Shown one piece after another: positions 7,033 through 16,211 of a stretch of DNA of 60,338 nucleotides (positions are counted from its first letter, which is position 1; each line of letters opens with the position of its first letter). This DNA comes from Longimicrobiaceae bacterium. GTDB taxonomy: Bacteria; Gemmatimonadota; Gemmatimonadetes; Longimicrobiales; Longimicrobiaceae. Location: positions 31,939 through 92,276 of the forward strand of contig JAUJOM010000016.1 of the NCBI GenBank assembly GCA_030447645.1, read 5' to 3'. The notes below the pieces were generated by a model. That model saw only the letters and a list, made by a program, of their open reading frames with translations, did not search any database and had not been told where the DNA came from. Both the position numbers and the translations under genes were made by a program.

Positions 7033-7380
7033 CTACAACCCCGGGAACTGAAACGGAAGTCCGAAGCCGCCGGACAGCTTCTTCATTTCGTCCTCGTACA
7101 CCTGTTGCGCCCGCGCTTGTGCCTCGGAAACGGCGGCGAGCACCAGGTCCTCGAGCATTTCTACATCACGGGGATCCACGGCCATGGGATCGATCTTGAT
7201 CGAGCGGATACGGCCGCGGCCGTCCGCCGAAACCGACACCATCCCGCCGCCGGAAGAGACCGACACCGTACGCTCTCCCAATTCCGTCTGCAACTGCGTC
7301 AAGCGGGCCTGCACCTGCTGACCCAGCTGCAAAATCTGTTGAAAATTGTTGGTCATCAGTTGCTCAAGGTACGCACGCAT
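7033..7380 (-). CDS. ybaB: YbaB/EbfC nucleoid-associated protein
   Basis: About 115 aa. Family features: an N-terminal coiled helix (NNFQQILQLGQQVQARL), a short beta sheet (GGGMVSVSADGRGRIRSIKI), DP.....DVEMLEDLV and the helix AAVSEAQARAQQVYEDEM with a Gly/Phe-rich tail. It binds DNA as a dimer. The ATG at 7380 has a GAGGG Shine-Dalgarno sequence at good distance; a later ATG (7356) and an upstream TTG (7395) are alternatives. It sits between dnaX and recR. Confidence 0.93.
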   Translation of the reverse strand: MRAYLEQLMTNNFQQILQLGQQVQARLTQLQTELGERTVSVSSGGGMVSVSADGRGRIRSIKIDPMAVDPRDVEMLEDLVLAAVSEAQARAQQVYEDEMKKLSGGFGLPFQFPGL

Positions 7381-7408
7381 CTTCAACCCTCGCAAGCTCT
7401 ACGCCGCA

Positions 7409-9103
7409 TCAATCCACGAGTTCCAGATCCCACTCCCGCACCGCCGCGGCGAGCAGCGGCTCGTCTTCCGTCAGTCGGCGCAGGCGATCCTGACGGTGGC
7501 TTTCCGCGGTGATCCGGGGCGGCTCCGGGCCTTCCGGACCTCCTTCCGCCACGAACTCCAGCGCGACCGGGTGTCCCAACTGCCTGGCAAGCGCGCTCTC
7601 CAGCGGGCGGCGGGCGGCAGGGGTGGCGAGCCGGTCCAGCGCCGGTGAAGCAGCCGGAAGCTGCACACGCAGCACGCCATCCGCGAACGCGAGCGGCGCG
7701 GACCGGAGAAAGAGCGTAGTTCCTGGTGGAACGCCCTCGCCGGCCTCCACCGTCGCGCGCCAGGCTCGCTTCACTTCGCCGGGCCCGAGCGAGCCAGTGC
7801 GCTCCTGAACCGGAGGCTGGGCCGCGGCAGGCGGAGGCGTGGGCGCGACGGGTGGAGATGGCGGGGCTATACGGGGCGCTGGAGTCTCACGCACGACCGG
7901 CCGTGCACTCGCCTCCTCAACCCGTGCCCCTGCGCCCAAAGGGAGTTCGGTCGAGCCACCTCCCAGCGCAGCCAGCACCGCTTCCAGGCTTACGGTGCTT
8001 TCCAGGTACGAGAAGCGCAGGAGGAGCAATTCGAGAAGCAGGCGCTGCTGACCACTTTTTCTGAACCTGCCATCCGTGTCCAGCTCCGCCGTCTGAGCGA
8101 GCATCCGCAGGAGATCTCCAACCGCGAACCTCCCGGCCTCCCGCGCAAAGGCATCCCGGAGGTCTTCCCGCACACCGGCCGCCTCCACGCCGTCCAGGCG
8201 GGTGACCAGCAGCGACCGAAGCGCGTCGGCCAACCCACGGTAAAACTCGGCCAGGTCGTATCCTTCGTCCATCAAGCGACCGACATAGCGAAACACCTCC
8301 GCGTGCCGCCGCTCGGCTATGATGTCGAAGATCTCCAGGTACGTTTCACTCCCGACCAGTCCCAGCACGCGCCGCACGTCGTCAGCGGTGGGTGCGCCCT
8401 CGGTAAAGGAAAGCACCTGGTCCAGCAGACTCAGGGCATCCCGCATTCCCCCATCCGCCTTTTGCGCGATGGGCAGGAGCACATCGTCTCCGGCGCTGAT
8501 TCCCTCCTGCCGGAGCACCTCCCGCAGTCGACCGAGGAGGTCCACCGTGCCGATCCGGTGGAAATCGAAGCGCTGCGTGCGCGACAGGATGGGTGGCGCG
8601 GCCTGCTGGATCTTTTGGGGCTCGGTGGTGGCGAAGACGAAGATCACCCGCGAGGGCGGCTCCTCCAGGATCTTGAGCAGCGCGTTCCATGCTTCGCGGG
8701 TGAGCATGTGCGCCTCGTCGATGATGTACACCTTGTAGCGCCCCTCCTCGGACGGAGCGTACATGGCGCGCTCGCGGAGGTCACGGGCGTCGTCCACGCC
8801 CCGGTTGGAGGCAGCGTCGATCTCCACCACGTCCAGCGAGGTTTTTCCCGCCCAGATCTTGGTGCAGGAGTCGCACTCCCCGCAGGGCTCGCCGTCCGGA
8901 GCCCGATTGGGGCAGTTGAGCGCCATCGCGAGCACCCGAGCGAGGGTGGTTTTCCCCACCCCGCGGGGGCCGCTGAATAGGTAGGCGTGCGCCACCCGCC
9001 CCCGCTGGACGGCGGCACGAAGGGTGGCGCTGACGTGCTCCTGCGTCGCAACTTCGGAGAAGCGGCGCGGGCGGTAGGTGCGGGCTAGAGCGGTGCGTGA
9101 CAC
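7409..9103 (-). CDS. dnaX: DNA polymerase III subunit gamma/tau
   Basis: A 564-aa clamp-loader ATPase. The N-terminal AAA+ module has Walker A (GPRGVGKTTLARVLA), the C4 zinc site (CPNRAPDGEPCGECDSC), Walker B/DEAH (KVYIIDEAHMLTREAWN) and the SRTQRF arginine-finger region. Domain III (about 230-360) binds delta subunits. A Pro/Ala-rich linker (about 400-440) leads to a short tau-like C-terminal domain. No A-rich slippery site for gamma production was noticed. It heads dnaX-ybaB-recR. The 48 bases upstream hold no gene. Confidence 0.97.
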   Translation of the reverse strand: MSRTALARTYRPRRFSEVATQEHVSATLRAAVQRGRVAHAYLFSGPRGVGKTTLARVLAMALNCPNRAPDGEPCGECDSCTKIWAGKTSLDVVEIDAASNRGVDDARDLRERAMYAPSEEGRYKVYIIDEAHMLTREAWNALLKILEEPPSRVIFVFATTEPQKIQQAAPPILSRTQRFDFHRIGTVDLLGRLREVLRQEGISAGDDVLLPIAQKADGGMRDALSLLDQVLSFTEGAPTADDVRRVLGLVGSETYLEIFDIIAERRHAEVFRYVGRLMDEGYDLAEFYRGLADALRSLLVTRLDGVEAAGVREDLRDAFAREAGRFAVGDLLRMLAQTAELDTDGRFRKSGQQRLLLELLLLRFSYLESTVSLEAVLAALGGGSTELPLGAGARVEEASARPVVRETPAPRIAPPSPPVAPTPPPAAAQPPVQERTGSLGPGEVKRAWRATVEAGEGVPPGTTLFLRSAPLAFADGVLRVQLPAASPALDRLATPAARRPLESALARQLGHPVALEFVAEGGPEGPEPPRITAESHRQDRLRRLTEDEPLLAAAVREWDLELVD

Positions 9104-9151
9104 GATGGCAGCGTTGGGCGAAGGGACGGACGAGGCGTGAGAAAGAATATA

Positions 9152-9511
9152 CTACATCCGCCAGGCATCCTCCACATGCTCGATGCGCGGCTCGCCGCCC
9201 CCGCCGATCAGCACCGCCACCGCGTCGAAGCGGTAACTTTCTCCCGGGCTTCCCTTGCGGTCCACCCAGGCGGCGGCGACCTGCTGGATTTCTCGTCGTT
9301 TTTTCCAGGTGATGGCTTCCAGGGGGTGGCCATAGCCAGAGCCGGCGCGGGTCTTCACCTCCACGAACGCGACCACCCCGCCGCGGCGCGCTATGAGGTC
9401 GATCTCTTTCCTGCCCATGCGGAAGTTGCGGTCCACCACCGTCCAGCCGGAACGCTCGAGAAACCGGGCGGCAAGGTCTTCGCCGCGGTCCCCCAGCGTC
9501 TTGTTGGTCAC
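9152..9511 (-). CDS. yraN: YraN/UPF0102 family nuclease-like protein
   Basis: A 119-aa protein of the UPF0102 family, which has a restriction-endonuclease-like fold. Visible family residues: LGDRGEDLAARFLERSGW, NFRMGRKEIDLIAR (conserved E-I-D-L), VAFVEVKTRAGSGYGHP (E-x-K), and AAWVDRKG. Its role is not settled in most bacteria. The start overlaps the aroF stop (ATGA, 9511-9508), so it is the last gene of the rpsF-aroF run. Confidence 0.92.
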   Translation of the reverse strand: MTNKTLGDRGEDLAARFLERSGWTVVDRNFRMGRKEIDLIARRGGVVAFVEVKTRAGSGYGHPLEAITWKKRREIQQVAAAWVDRKGSPGESYRFDAVAVLIGGGGEPRIEHVEDAWRM

Positions 9512-10560
9512 GGCACCAGCGCGGGCGTTCGCGTCAGGGCAGGGGCCATTTCCTTGCCGATGGCGTGCGTGATGACCGCGATCTGCTCCATTAGCTCGCT
9601 GAACTGGTCCGGGAACAGGGACTGCGCCCCATCGGAAAGGGCGCGCTCGGGATCCGGGTGGACCTCAATCATCAACCCGTCCGCCCCCGCTGCGACTGCG
9701 GCACGCGCCATGGGGATCACCTTGGCGCGCAGGCCGGTTCCGTGGCTCGGGTCCGCGATGATGGGTAGGTGTGACAACGCCTGCACGACCGGGATGGCGG
9801 TGAGGTCAAGCAGGTTGCGCGTGTGGGTGTCGAAGCCGCGCACGCCGCGCTCGCACAGGATCACCTCCGGATTGCCTTCCGCCAGGATATACTCGGCGGA
9901 AAGGAGCAGCTCCTTTACCGTGGCCGCCATCCCGCGCTTGAGCAGCACCGGCTTTCGTGCGCGCCCGGCACGCCGCAGCAGCGAATAGTTCTGCATGTTG
10001 CGGGCACCGATCTGGATGATGTCGGCGTACTCGGCCACCGCATCCACGCCCTCGGGATCAACTGCCTCGGTGACGATCGCCATGCCGGTTTCTTCCCGGG
10101 CGCGGGCAAGCAGCCGCAAGCCTTGCACCCCCAGTCCCTGGAAGGAGTAGGGCGAGGAGCGCGGCTTGAAAGCTCCACCCCGCAGCACGGTTGCCCCGGC
10201 AGCGCGGAGCTGCTCGGCGACTCCCAGGATCTGCGCCTCGCTCTCCACCGAGCAGGGCCCCGCCATTACAGCAACCTGCCCGCCACCGATCTCCGTTCCG
10301 TTCGACAGGCGAATGATGGTAGGCTCCGCCCGCCACTCCCGGGACACCTGCTTGTAGGGCTGGGATACGTGGATGATCTCGCGAACGCCCGCAAGGGACT
10401 CCAGCCGGTCCGCGTTGACCTTGCCGTCATTGCCGACCAGGCCTACGGCGGTACGTTGCTTCCCGGGAATGGGCGCTGCCTCGTACCCCAGTTCACGAAT
10501 CGTACGAACCACACCCTCGATCTCTTCGGGTGTGGCGTCATGGCTCATTACCACCAGCAT
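9508..10560 (-). CDS. aroF: 3-deoxy-7-phosphoheptulonate (DAHP) synthase
   Basis: A 350-aa first enzyme of the shikimate pathway, joining phosphoenolpyruvate and erythrose-4-phosphate. It is the AroF/AroG type I-beta form with an N-terminal ferredoxin-like domain (about 1-70, LVVMSHDATPEEIEGVVRTI), linked in relatives to feedback control. The barrel has VAVMAGPCSVES, LRGGAFKPRSSPYSFQGLG, IIQIGARNMQNY, PVLLKRGM, CERGVRGFDTHTR, LPIIADPSHGTG and DGLMIEVHPDPE. It follows the SPOR gene by 3 bases. It is an isolated aromatic gene in this operon. Confidence 0.97.
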   Translation of the reverse strand: MLVVMSHDATPEEIEGVVRTIRELGYEAAPIPGKQRTAVGLVGNDGKVNADRLESLAGVREIIHVSQPYKQVSREWRAEPTIIRLSNGTEIGGGQVAVMAGPCSVESEAQILGVAEQLRAAGATVLRGGAFKPRSSPYSFQGLGVQGLRLLARAREETGMAIVTEAVDPEGVDAVAEYADIIQIGARNMQNYSLLRRAGRARKPVLLKRGMAATVKELLLSAEYILAEGNPEVILCERGVRGFDTHTRNLLDLTAIPVVQALSHLPIIADPSHGTGLRAKVIPMARAAVAAGADGLMIEVHPDPERALSDGAQSLFPDQFSELMEQIAVITHAIGKEMAPALTRTPALVP

Positions 10561-10563
10561 CTG

Positions 10564-12024
10564 CTATCTCTCCTTTATGCGTCCCACGCGTTGCACCAGC
10601 CGCGCCTCCAGGCCTTCGCGGGTCAGAAAGTCACGCATGAACTCCGCGCTCGCGCTATCCGCGAACGCACCTCCATAGACCCGCCACCGTTCGGCGCCGT
10701 TCGACACGACCGAGATCGGATAGGCAGGGATTCCCTCTGTCGAGAGCGAGTCCGCGCGGTTTTCGGCTCCCCGGCGCGTTGGGAACTCTCCCAGGTCGAA
10801 GGAGAGAGGGCTGTACTTGATCAGGCTGGACGCAGCGGCAACATCGTTGCGGTCGATCGCACCGGTGTCCACCAGCTGGTCCCGCAGCCGGGTCGCGACG
10901 CCGCTGTCCGGCAGCGAGCCCGCGAACACTTTGTAATACACGATTCCCTGCTCCGGCTCCGGCGAGATATAGAATGTCGCCTGCGGGAATCGGCCCTGCT
11001 CCACTTCCATTTGCCGCCGAGCCGCGTCATAAGACTGGTATGCCGTTACGTACACGGTGTACGGCAGCGGGCTGCCCAGGGGCGCCGGAGTCGCCGCAGC
11101 CGGCGGGGGTGCATCCGCCATGGATGCCCGAGTCGAATTTCCGGCACGGGAAAAGACCACCGCGGCTACAGCCGCGAGCGCCACGAGGGCAAGCAGCACC
11201 AGCAGCAACGGCCACCAGTTGCGGCTCGGCGCGGGCTCTTCCACCGGATCCTCCAGCGCCCGGCGCAGCGGGTTGGGGTCCGCCCGGTTGCGTGGTGAGG
11301 CGGCCGGGGGAAGAGGCACGAGCTGACGAATTACGGGTTCGTCGGCATACGGGGGCTCATCGGCATACGGCTCCGGGTCCGCCTCCATTCCCCCCACTGC
11401 CACCTCAAGGGGTGGCTCGTAGGATCGGTCGGCGGCAGCTGCTTCCGTCGAGGGCGGCGTGCTTCGCGGCGGCTCGGCAACCGCACGCACTCCGATTCCA
11501 GGGGGGAGCGCCGGGACGGCCGGCGTGCCGAGCAGGACCGCGTCCGTGACCCAGGCGGCAAGCTCCCGCAAATAGGGAGTATCCGCCGGAGCATAAACCA
11601 GCAGCCATGCATGGGCATCCCGAAAGCCCGTGACGATCTTGCGCCAGCGTGGATGCCCGTATACGGCGCCGGCATCAGCGGTGTACGTACCCGCGGGAAT
11701 CAGGTGGAAACCCGCCGCGGGAATCGCATGGGCACTGCGGGAGAGCGATGCCCCGTAGAGGCACAGATCCACGGCGCCGTCACGGTTGGGGAACCCTACA
11801 CGCTCATGCAGCACCGGGTCTTCGAGGTGCAGATCCGCCAGCACCACCCGTTGCCCGGAGCGTGCCCACGCCCTGGCGACGGCGACCGCGACGTCCGCGG
11901 ACCAGTCAGTGTCTCCGGCGCCGGCGAGCAGCAGCACGGCCGGACCGGTGTACCCCGGATGCCAGGCGAGTGCCTCGGGGAGCGGATCAACAGCGGGGTC
12001 GAACGGGACAGCGCCGCCCATCAA
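10564..12024 (-). CDS. SPOR-domain protein with degenerate ParA-like N-terminal domain
   Basis: A 486-aa protein in four parts. Residues about 1-175 resemble ParA/BY-kinase-type P-loop ATPases (GPAVLLLAGAGDTDWSADVA, then VAVARAWARSGQRVVLADLH), but the Walker A lysine and Ser/Thr are replaced (GAGDTDWSAD). A Pro/acidic linker follows. One transmembrane helix lies near residues 272-292 (WWPLLLVLLALVALAAVAAV). Two C-terminal SPOR-like repeats follow (YTVYVTAYQSYDAARR, IVYYKVFAGSLPD; WRVYGGAFADSASAEF). SPOR domains bind denuded peptidoglycan at division sites. The N-terminal half should be cytoplasmic. The ATG overlaps the rsfS stop. Confidence 0.82.
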   Translation of the reverse strand: MMGGAVPFDPAVDPLPEALAWHPGYTGPAVLLLAGAGDTDWSADVAVAVARAWARSGQRVVLADLHLEDPVLHERVGFPNRDGAVDLCLYGASLSRSAHAIPAAGFHLIPAGTYTADAGAVYGHPRWRKIVTGFRDAHAWLLVYAPADTPYLRELAAWVTDAVLLGTPAVPALPPGIGVRAVAEPPRSTPPSTEAAAADRSYEPPLEVAVGGMEADPEPYADEPPYADEPVIRQLVPLPPAASPRNRADPNPLRRALEDPVEEPAPSRNWWPLLLVLLALVALAAVAAVVFSRAGNSTRASMADAPPPAAATPAPLGSPLPYTVYVTAYQSYDAARRQMEVEQGRFPQATFYISPEPEQGIVYYKVFAGSLPDSGVATRLRDQLVDTGAIDRNDVAAASSLIKYSPLSFDLGEFPTRRGAENRADSLSTEGIPAYPISVVSNGAERWRVYGGAFADSASAEFMRDFLTREGLEARLVQRVGRIKER

Positions 12025-12425
12025 TCCAACGGGCCGGACTCAGCAGGGTCGTTCGAAATCAGATGGTGCGTGGGCGCGTCGCCCCACAGGCGCTCCAGCT
12101 GATAAAAGTCACGCGCCGCAGGGTGGAAAACGTGCACCACGAAGTCGAAGTAGTCCACCAGCACCCAGCGGCCGCCCCGGAGCCCTTCCACGCTGCCGGC
12201 ACGAATTCCCTCCTGCGCCATCTCCTGCACCAGGTGCTCGGCGATCGCCGTCACCTGGGTGTCGGAACGCCCGCTGGCGAGGAGAAAAAAGTCGGTGGCG
12301 GTGGACAGGCCACGCAGGTCCAGCAGGGTGACGTCGCTCGCCTTCCGGTCGAAAAGAAGGTCGAGGGCACGCTGGACCTCGCGGGGGAGGTCCAGCTCCG
12401 TGGTACGCACCGCGGCCACGCTCAT
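12021..12425 (-). CDS. rsfS: Ribosome silencing factor RsfS
   Basis: A 134-aa protein of the RsfS/Iojap family that binds uL14 and blocks subunit joining when nutrients are short. Family residues: DRKASDVTLLDLRG, STATDFFLLASGRSDTQV, GLRGGRWVLVDYFDFVVHVF, and RDFYQLERLWGDAP. It sits between rplI and the SPOR gene; its ATG follows the rplI stop by 7 bases and its stop overlaps the next ATG. It has a slightly extended C-terminus. Confidence 0.96.
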   Translation of the reverse strand: MSVAAVRTTELDLPREVQRALDLLFDRKASDVTLLDLRGLSTATDFFLLASGRSDTQVTAIAEHLVQEMAQEGIRAGSVEGLRGGRWVLVDYFDFVVHVFHPAARDFYQLERLWGDAPTHHLISNDPAESGPLD

Positions 12426-12432
12426 CCGCGGG

Positions 12433-12878
12433 TCACCCCTCCTGGATGACCCAGACTTTCAGCTCCGGCCGAACTTCCGTGTGGAGCCGCACCGGAACGG
12501 TGAAGACGCCGAGCGCCTTGATCGGCTCATCCAGCTCGATCTGCCGGCGATCGACCTCGATCCCCTGCGCGGCGAGCTGGTCGGCGATGTCACCTGAAGT
12601 GATGGAGCCGAACAAGCGGCCCTCCTGGCCGGCGCGCACATTAAAGGTCAGTGAAACGCCATCCAGTCTTGCGGCCCGCTCACGAGCGGCTGTCAGCGTC
12701 TGCGCTTCCCGAGCGGCAACCTGTGCATGATCCCGCTCGATTCGCCGGCGGCTTGCATCGGTTGCCTCGTAGGCGAATCCCTGCGGAATCAGGAAATTGC
12801 GGCCGTAGCCGGGCTTGACGGTGACCACTTCCCCGGCTTCCCCAGGTTGGGCATACGGGTACGGAGAATGACCTGCAT
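12433..12878 (-). CDS. rplI: Ribosomal protein bL9 (apparent frameshift)
   Basis: The start MQVILRTRMPNLG at 12878 is the bL9 N-terminus. The continuation EAGEVVTVKPGYGRNFLIPQ, FAYEATDASRRR and the C-terminal domain (LFGSITSGDIADQL... PVRLHTEVRPELKVWV) lies in a different frame. Adding one base to the C-run at 12840-12843 (plus strand) restores a single 149-aa frame. bL9 is a 50S protein near the L1 stalk. A one-base loss in a homopolymer is most simply a sequencing error. Confidence 0.92.
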
Positions 12879-12889
12879 CGCGAAATGCT

Positions 12890-13817
12890 CTATGCGGTTG
12901 ATTTGGTCGCGCGGCCCCGCAGGTCCAGCCAGGTGTCACCGACACCCATGGCCAGTGCGGCGGCAAGCGCGAAAGGATACAGTAACAGGGCGAGTATCGC
13001 CCCGGCGACGAGCCCGAACGGCGGCATGCCCGCCAGAAGATGAGCGAACACACCCGCTCCCCGCAGGACGTACAAAACCGCCCATGAAAAACAGCACGTT
13101 GCCCGCTGCGCGAGTCAGCGCACCGCCCAGCGGCAGCACCACGATCACGATGGCAACGATCGGCAGCCACACCAGCTCGTCCGCGAAGCGGAACTCCCGG
13201 AGCCTTCCCAGCGGAACATGCCGGTCACCCGGCGGGCCGCTCCGCGCCCAGATCCACCAGGCCAGGCCGAGCCCGGCAAGCGACTGCAGCGCGAGCAACG
13301 CCGGAAACAACGTCCACCAGAGGTGCGCCACCCGCGCGGACATCGCCGATCCGCGGCCCAGGGTGTTCCCGGCGACCCTGCCGCAAGCCGGTTGAAGGTG
13401 TCGGTTGCAATGGTCTGCACGCGCTCGCGAGCCGCACCATCCAGAACCCGCCACCCACCGGTCGCACCGAGCCAAAGTCCCACGCCCGCCATTGAGGCGG
13501 AAAGGGCCATCAGCCCACGCCCGAGAAACGCACCCGAACGAAACGCCACCGCACCGACCAGCGCTGCGGCCAGAACCAGGGCCCACGCGCGAGCCGTGCC
13601 ACCGAGTGGACCCGGAGCTCCGCGTTGCACGAGCACCCACACCGCCAGCAGCAACGCAAGCAGCACCGCGATCCTGCGCTGGGGCGGGAAGGCCACCATC
13701 AGGCCCGCGCACGGAACCAGTATGAGCGGGAGCGGGTCCGCCGCCCCGAGGAGCAGCACGGCGAGCCCCAGCGAAGGCAGTGGCCCAGCGGCTGTAGTCC
13801 GCTCTGCCCGTCCCCAC
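12890..13817 (-). CDS. DUF2232-like membrane protein (several apparent frameshifts)
   Basis: Pieces of one polytopic protein lie in three frames: start MGTGRADYSRWATA (GTG 13817), then GLAVLLLGAADPLPLILVP and AVLLALLLAVWVLV, then LWWTLFPALLALQSLAGLG with ELVWLPIVAIVIVVLPLGGA, and finally AHLLAGMPPFGLVAGAILAL to the stop. Hydrophobicity and location between rpsR and rplI fit the DUF2232 (YybS-like) membrane proteins found in this ribosomal cluster. At least three one-base shifts (near 13.77, 13.37 and 13.08 kb) are needed. Function unknown. Confidence 0.7.
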
Positions 13818-13820
13818 CTT

Positions 13821-14041
13821 TTACCCTTCGAATCCCGCGATGTACGGGACCAGGGCGAGATACCGGGCGCGCTTGATCGCGACACTGGCTTGACGCTGGT
13901 GGCGAGCGCACATCCCGCTGATCCGGCGCGGAAGGATCTTGCCGCGCTCCGTCACGAAACGGGAAACCGTCCGCTCATCCTTGTAATCCAGAACACGTGC
14001 GCCGGACTCGCAGACAGGCAAACTTTCCGTGGCATGCGCAT
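13821..14041 (-). CDS. rpsR: Ribosomal protein bS18 (apparent frameshift)
   Basis: The body [35 protein letters not shown] and [15 protein letters not shown] is diagnostic of bS18. The proper start is MRMPRKVC at 14041, overlapping the rpsF stop by one base. One base appears lost near 14017, between that start and [12 protein letters not shown]. Restored, it gives a zinc-ribbon-like CPVC near the N-terminus. bS18 pairs with bS6 on the 30S platform, and the two genes are adjacent as usual. Confidence 0.93.
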
Positions 14042-14428
14042 CAGCGATCGTCTCCAGCGCGGGTGCTCCGCACATCACCCTCATCATCCTCTTCCTCTTC
14101 GTCACGACGAGGCTTCGGCGGAATGGGGGTGGTGGGGAGCTTGTCGTCGTTGAGAACCACCAGGTAGCGAAGCAGCTCCTCGTCCAGCTTGAGCGCGCGC
14201 TCGAACTCCGGGAGTGCTTCGGTGGGGGCATTGAACTGGGCAACCACGTAGTAGCCGCTGTCGCGATTTTCTACTTTGTAGGCGAGCTGGCGCTTCCCCC
14301 AGTGATCCACCGCCGTGACGCTGCCGCCGCTATCGCCGGCAACCAGGGTGGTAGCGCTCCAGCTTTTCGTCGACCCGCGCGTCTTCCAGCGCCGGATCAA
14401 AGATGTACACAACTTCGTAATCTCTCAC
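14041..14428 (-). CDS. rpsF: Ribosomal protein bS6 (apparent frameshift)
   Basis: The GTG start at 14428 gives [20 protein letters not shown], the canonical bS6 N-terminus, preceded by AGGAAAAGG. After EKLERYH the frame must shift by one base (near 14347) to continue [38 protein letters not shown] and LRYLVVLND. The C-terminus is long and acidic ([15 protein letters not shown]). It heads the operon. The 90 bases upstream (14429-14518) should hold the operon promoter and leader; no specific box was recognised. Confidence 0.93.
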
Positions 14429-14533
14429 CGTTTACCTTTTCCTGTGGACATGAGGCCCCGCGCCGGTGCGCACGGAGCAGGAGGACAATAGCCGGGAAAC
14501 TTAATATCTGCCGGACCTTACGGGAAGGGGCGG

Positions 14534-16211
14534 CTACTGGCGCCTGGCAGCGGAGGCGTCCCGAACCGGGCGAAACTCGGAGGTCGGGCGATAGTTCGGC
14601 CAGGCGCGCGAGTTCGCCAGTTCGAGCCCCATGCGGTAAAGCACCGTCGCGTCCTGCGCCATCCCCTGGACGTTCCAGGTTGCCGGGTCGTACTTGTCCG
14701 CCGGCTGGTGATACCGGTCCCGGCGGTAGGCTGCCCCGCCGCCTCGCCAGCGGCGGTGCCCCCGTTCAGCAGGTCCAGCCCGCTATCGACGTACAGCATC
14801 GGGACACCGCGCTTGGCCATGGGGAAGTGGTCGGAGCGTGTAGAAGTAGCCGGCCTCGGGTTGGCGTCACGCGCGACTACCCGACCGCCGGAGGTCAGGA
14901 TGCGCTCCAGGTTGTCCTCGAGTTCGCTCTGGCCGTAGCCGATGACGAGCAGGTCCCGCGCCGGTCCGTGCGGCTCCAGCGCGTCGATGTTGAAGCCCGC
15001 GACGGTGGTTTCCAGCGGGTAGACCGGATTGGCCGCGTAGTACTCGGAGCCGAGCAGCCCTTCTCTTCCACCGTCCAGGCGGCGAAGACAAGCGAGCGCT
15101 CCGGGCGGGGTCCGTTCGCAAAGGCACGCGCGATCTCGATCACCGCGGCGATTCCGGTCGCGTTGTCCACCGCCCCGTTGTAGATGCTGTCACCTCTCGC
15201 ATCCGGAGCGCCGACACCCAGGTGGTCCCAGTGGCCGCCGTACAGGACGGTCTCGTTGGGGCGCGTGCTACCCGCCAGGCGGCCCAGCACGTTGCGGGAG
15301 CGGATGCCGGCGCGCCGCACTGCATAGTTAGCGGAGAAGGTAGCATTGTTGAGCGCCACAGGCCGAAATTCGCGGGTCTGCGCCTGGCGTTTGAGCGCCT
15401 CGAAGTCGTGCCCGGCATTCCGAAACAGCTCGACGGCCACATCACGCTGGATCCACGCCTCCACCAGCGGGTGCACCTCGGCCGGGTTCGAGCGGACGAT
15501 GTCGAACATGGTGTTGGTGTTGGAATTCTTGACCGTGGCCCAGCCATAGGAGGCCGGAGCGGTCTCGTGCACGACGAGCAGCCCGGCCAGGCCCTGCCGT
15601 GCGGCCTCCTCGTACTTGTACGTCCACCGGCCATAGTAGGTCATCGCCTTGCCACCGAAATCGCCCTGGCCCGTCTCGAAGTCGGGATCGTTGATCAGCA
15701 CGATGCCGACCTTGCCGCGCACGTTCTGTCCCTTGAAGTCGTCCCATTTCCGCTCCGGCGCTCGCACACCGTAGCCGAGGAACACCAGTGGGGACGTTCT
15801 GAAGGCTGACGCGGTCCACGCCCAGCATGCTGGCGCGGACGGCGATCTGTTCGCCCTGTGTCAGCGCCTGACGCCGGCCTCCAACGGTGAAGCTCAGCTC
15901 GAGGCTGGCCGACGATGTCCGACTGGTTGAGCGGGACCTCCTGGTACCAATCTCCATTCGGACCACCTGGCTGCAGCCCGGCGGCGCGGAACTGCTCGGC
16001 GATGTAGGCAACCGTCTTTTCCTCACCCGGCGTGGCGGGGCCGCGCCCCAGGAACTCGTCCGAGGCGAGAATGCGGATGTGCTCCGCCATGCGCGCGGCA
16101 TCGATCGTCGCACCTGGCGGGTTGGCCAGCGGTGGTCTGCCCGACCTGCGGAGGGACGGTAGCGCAATGGCGAGAGCCAGGGCGGGGATGATGTATCCGG
16201 AAAACTTTCAT
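14534..16211 (-). CDS. M28-family metallopeptidase (many apparent frameshifts)
   Basis: A secreted zinc aminopeptidase-like protein scattered over several frames. A signal-like segment (PALALAIALPSLR) follows MKVFRI. Then come AEHIRILASDEFLGRGPATP, a PA-domain segment (FLGYGVRAPERKWDDF, GKVGIVLINDPDFETGQG) and the M28 core: LYGGHWDHLGVG (His/Asp), GAVDNATGIAAVIEIARAF (bridging Asp), AWTVEEKG (Glu pair), FNIDALEPHG and TRSDHFPMAKRGVPM (last His). Roughly six indels are needed. The tail is YHQPADKYDPATWNVQG. It may degrade peptides outside the cytoplasm. Confidence 0.8.

Noticed and set aside
7409..9103. Programmed frameshift for a gamma form in dnaX
   Set aside because: No A-rich slippery heptamer with downstream hairpin was seen.
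9823..11298. A 491-codon open frame on the plus strand
   Set aside because: Antisense to aroF and the SPOR gene, which have clear family motifs; composition is shadow-like.
14534..16211. M28 peptidase as a decayed pseudogene
   Set aside because: All zinc-site motifs are intact and neighbouring essential genes show the same one-base indels, so sequencing error is simpler.
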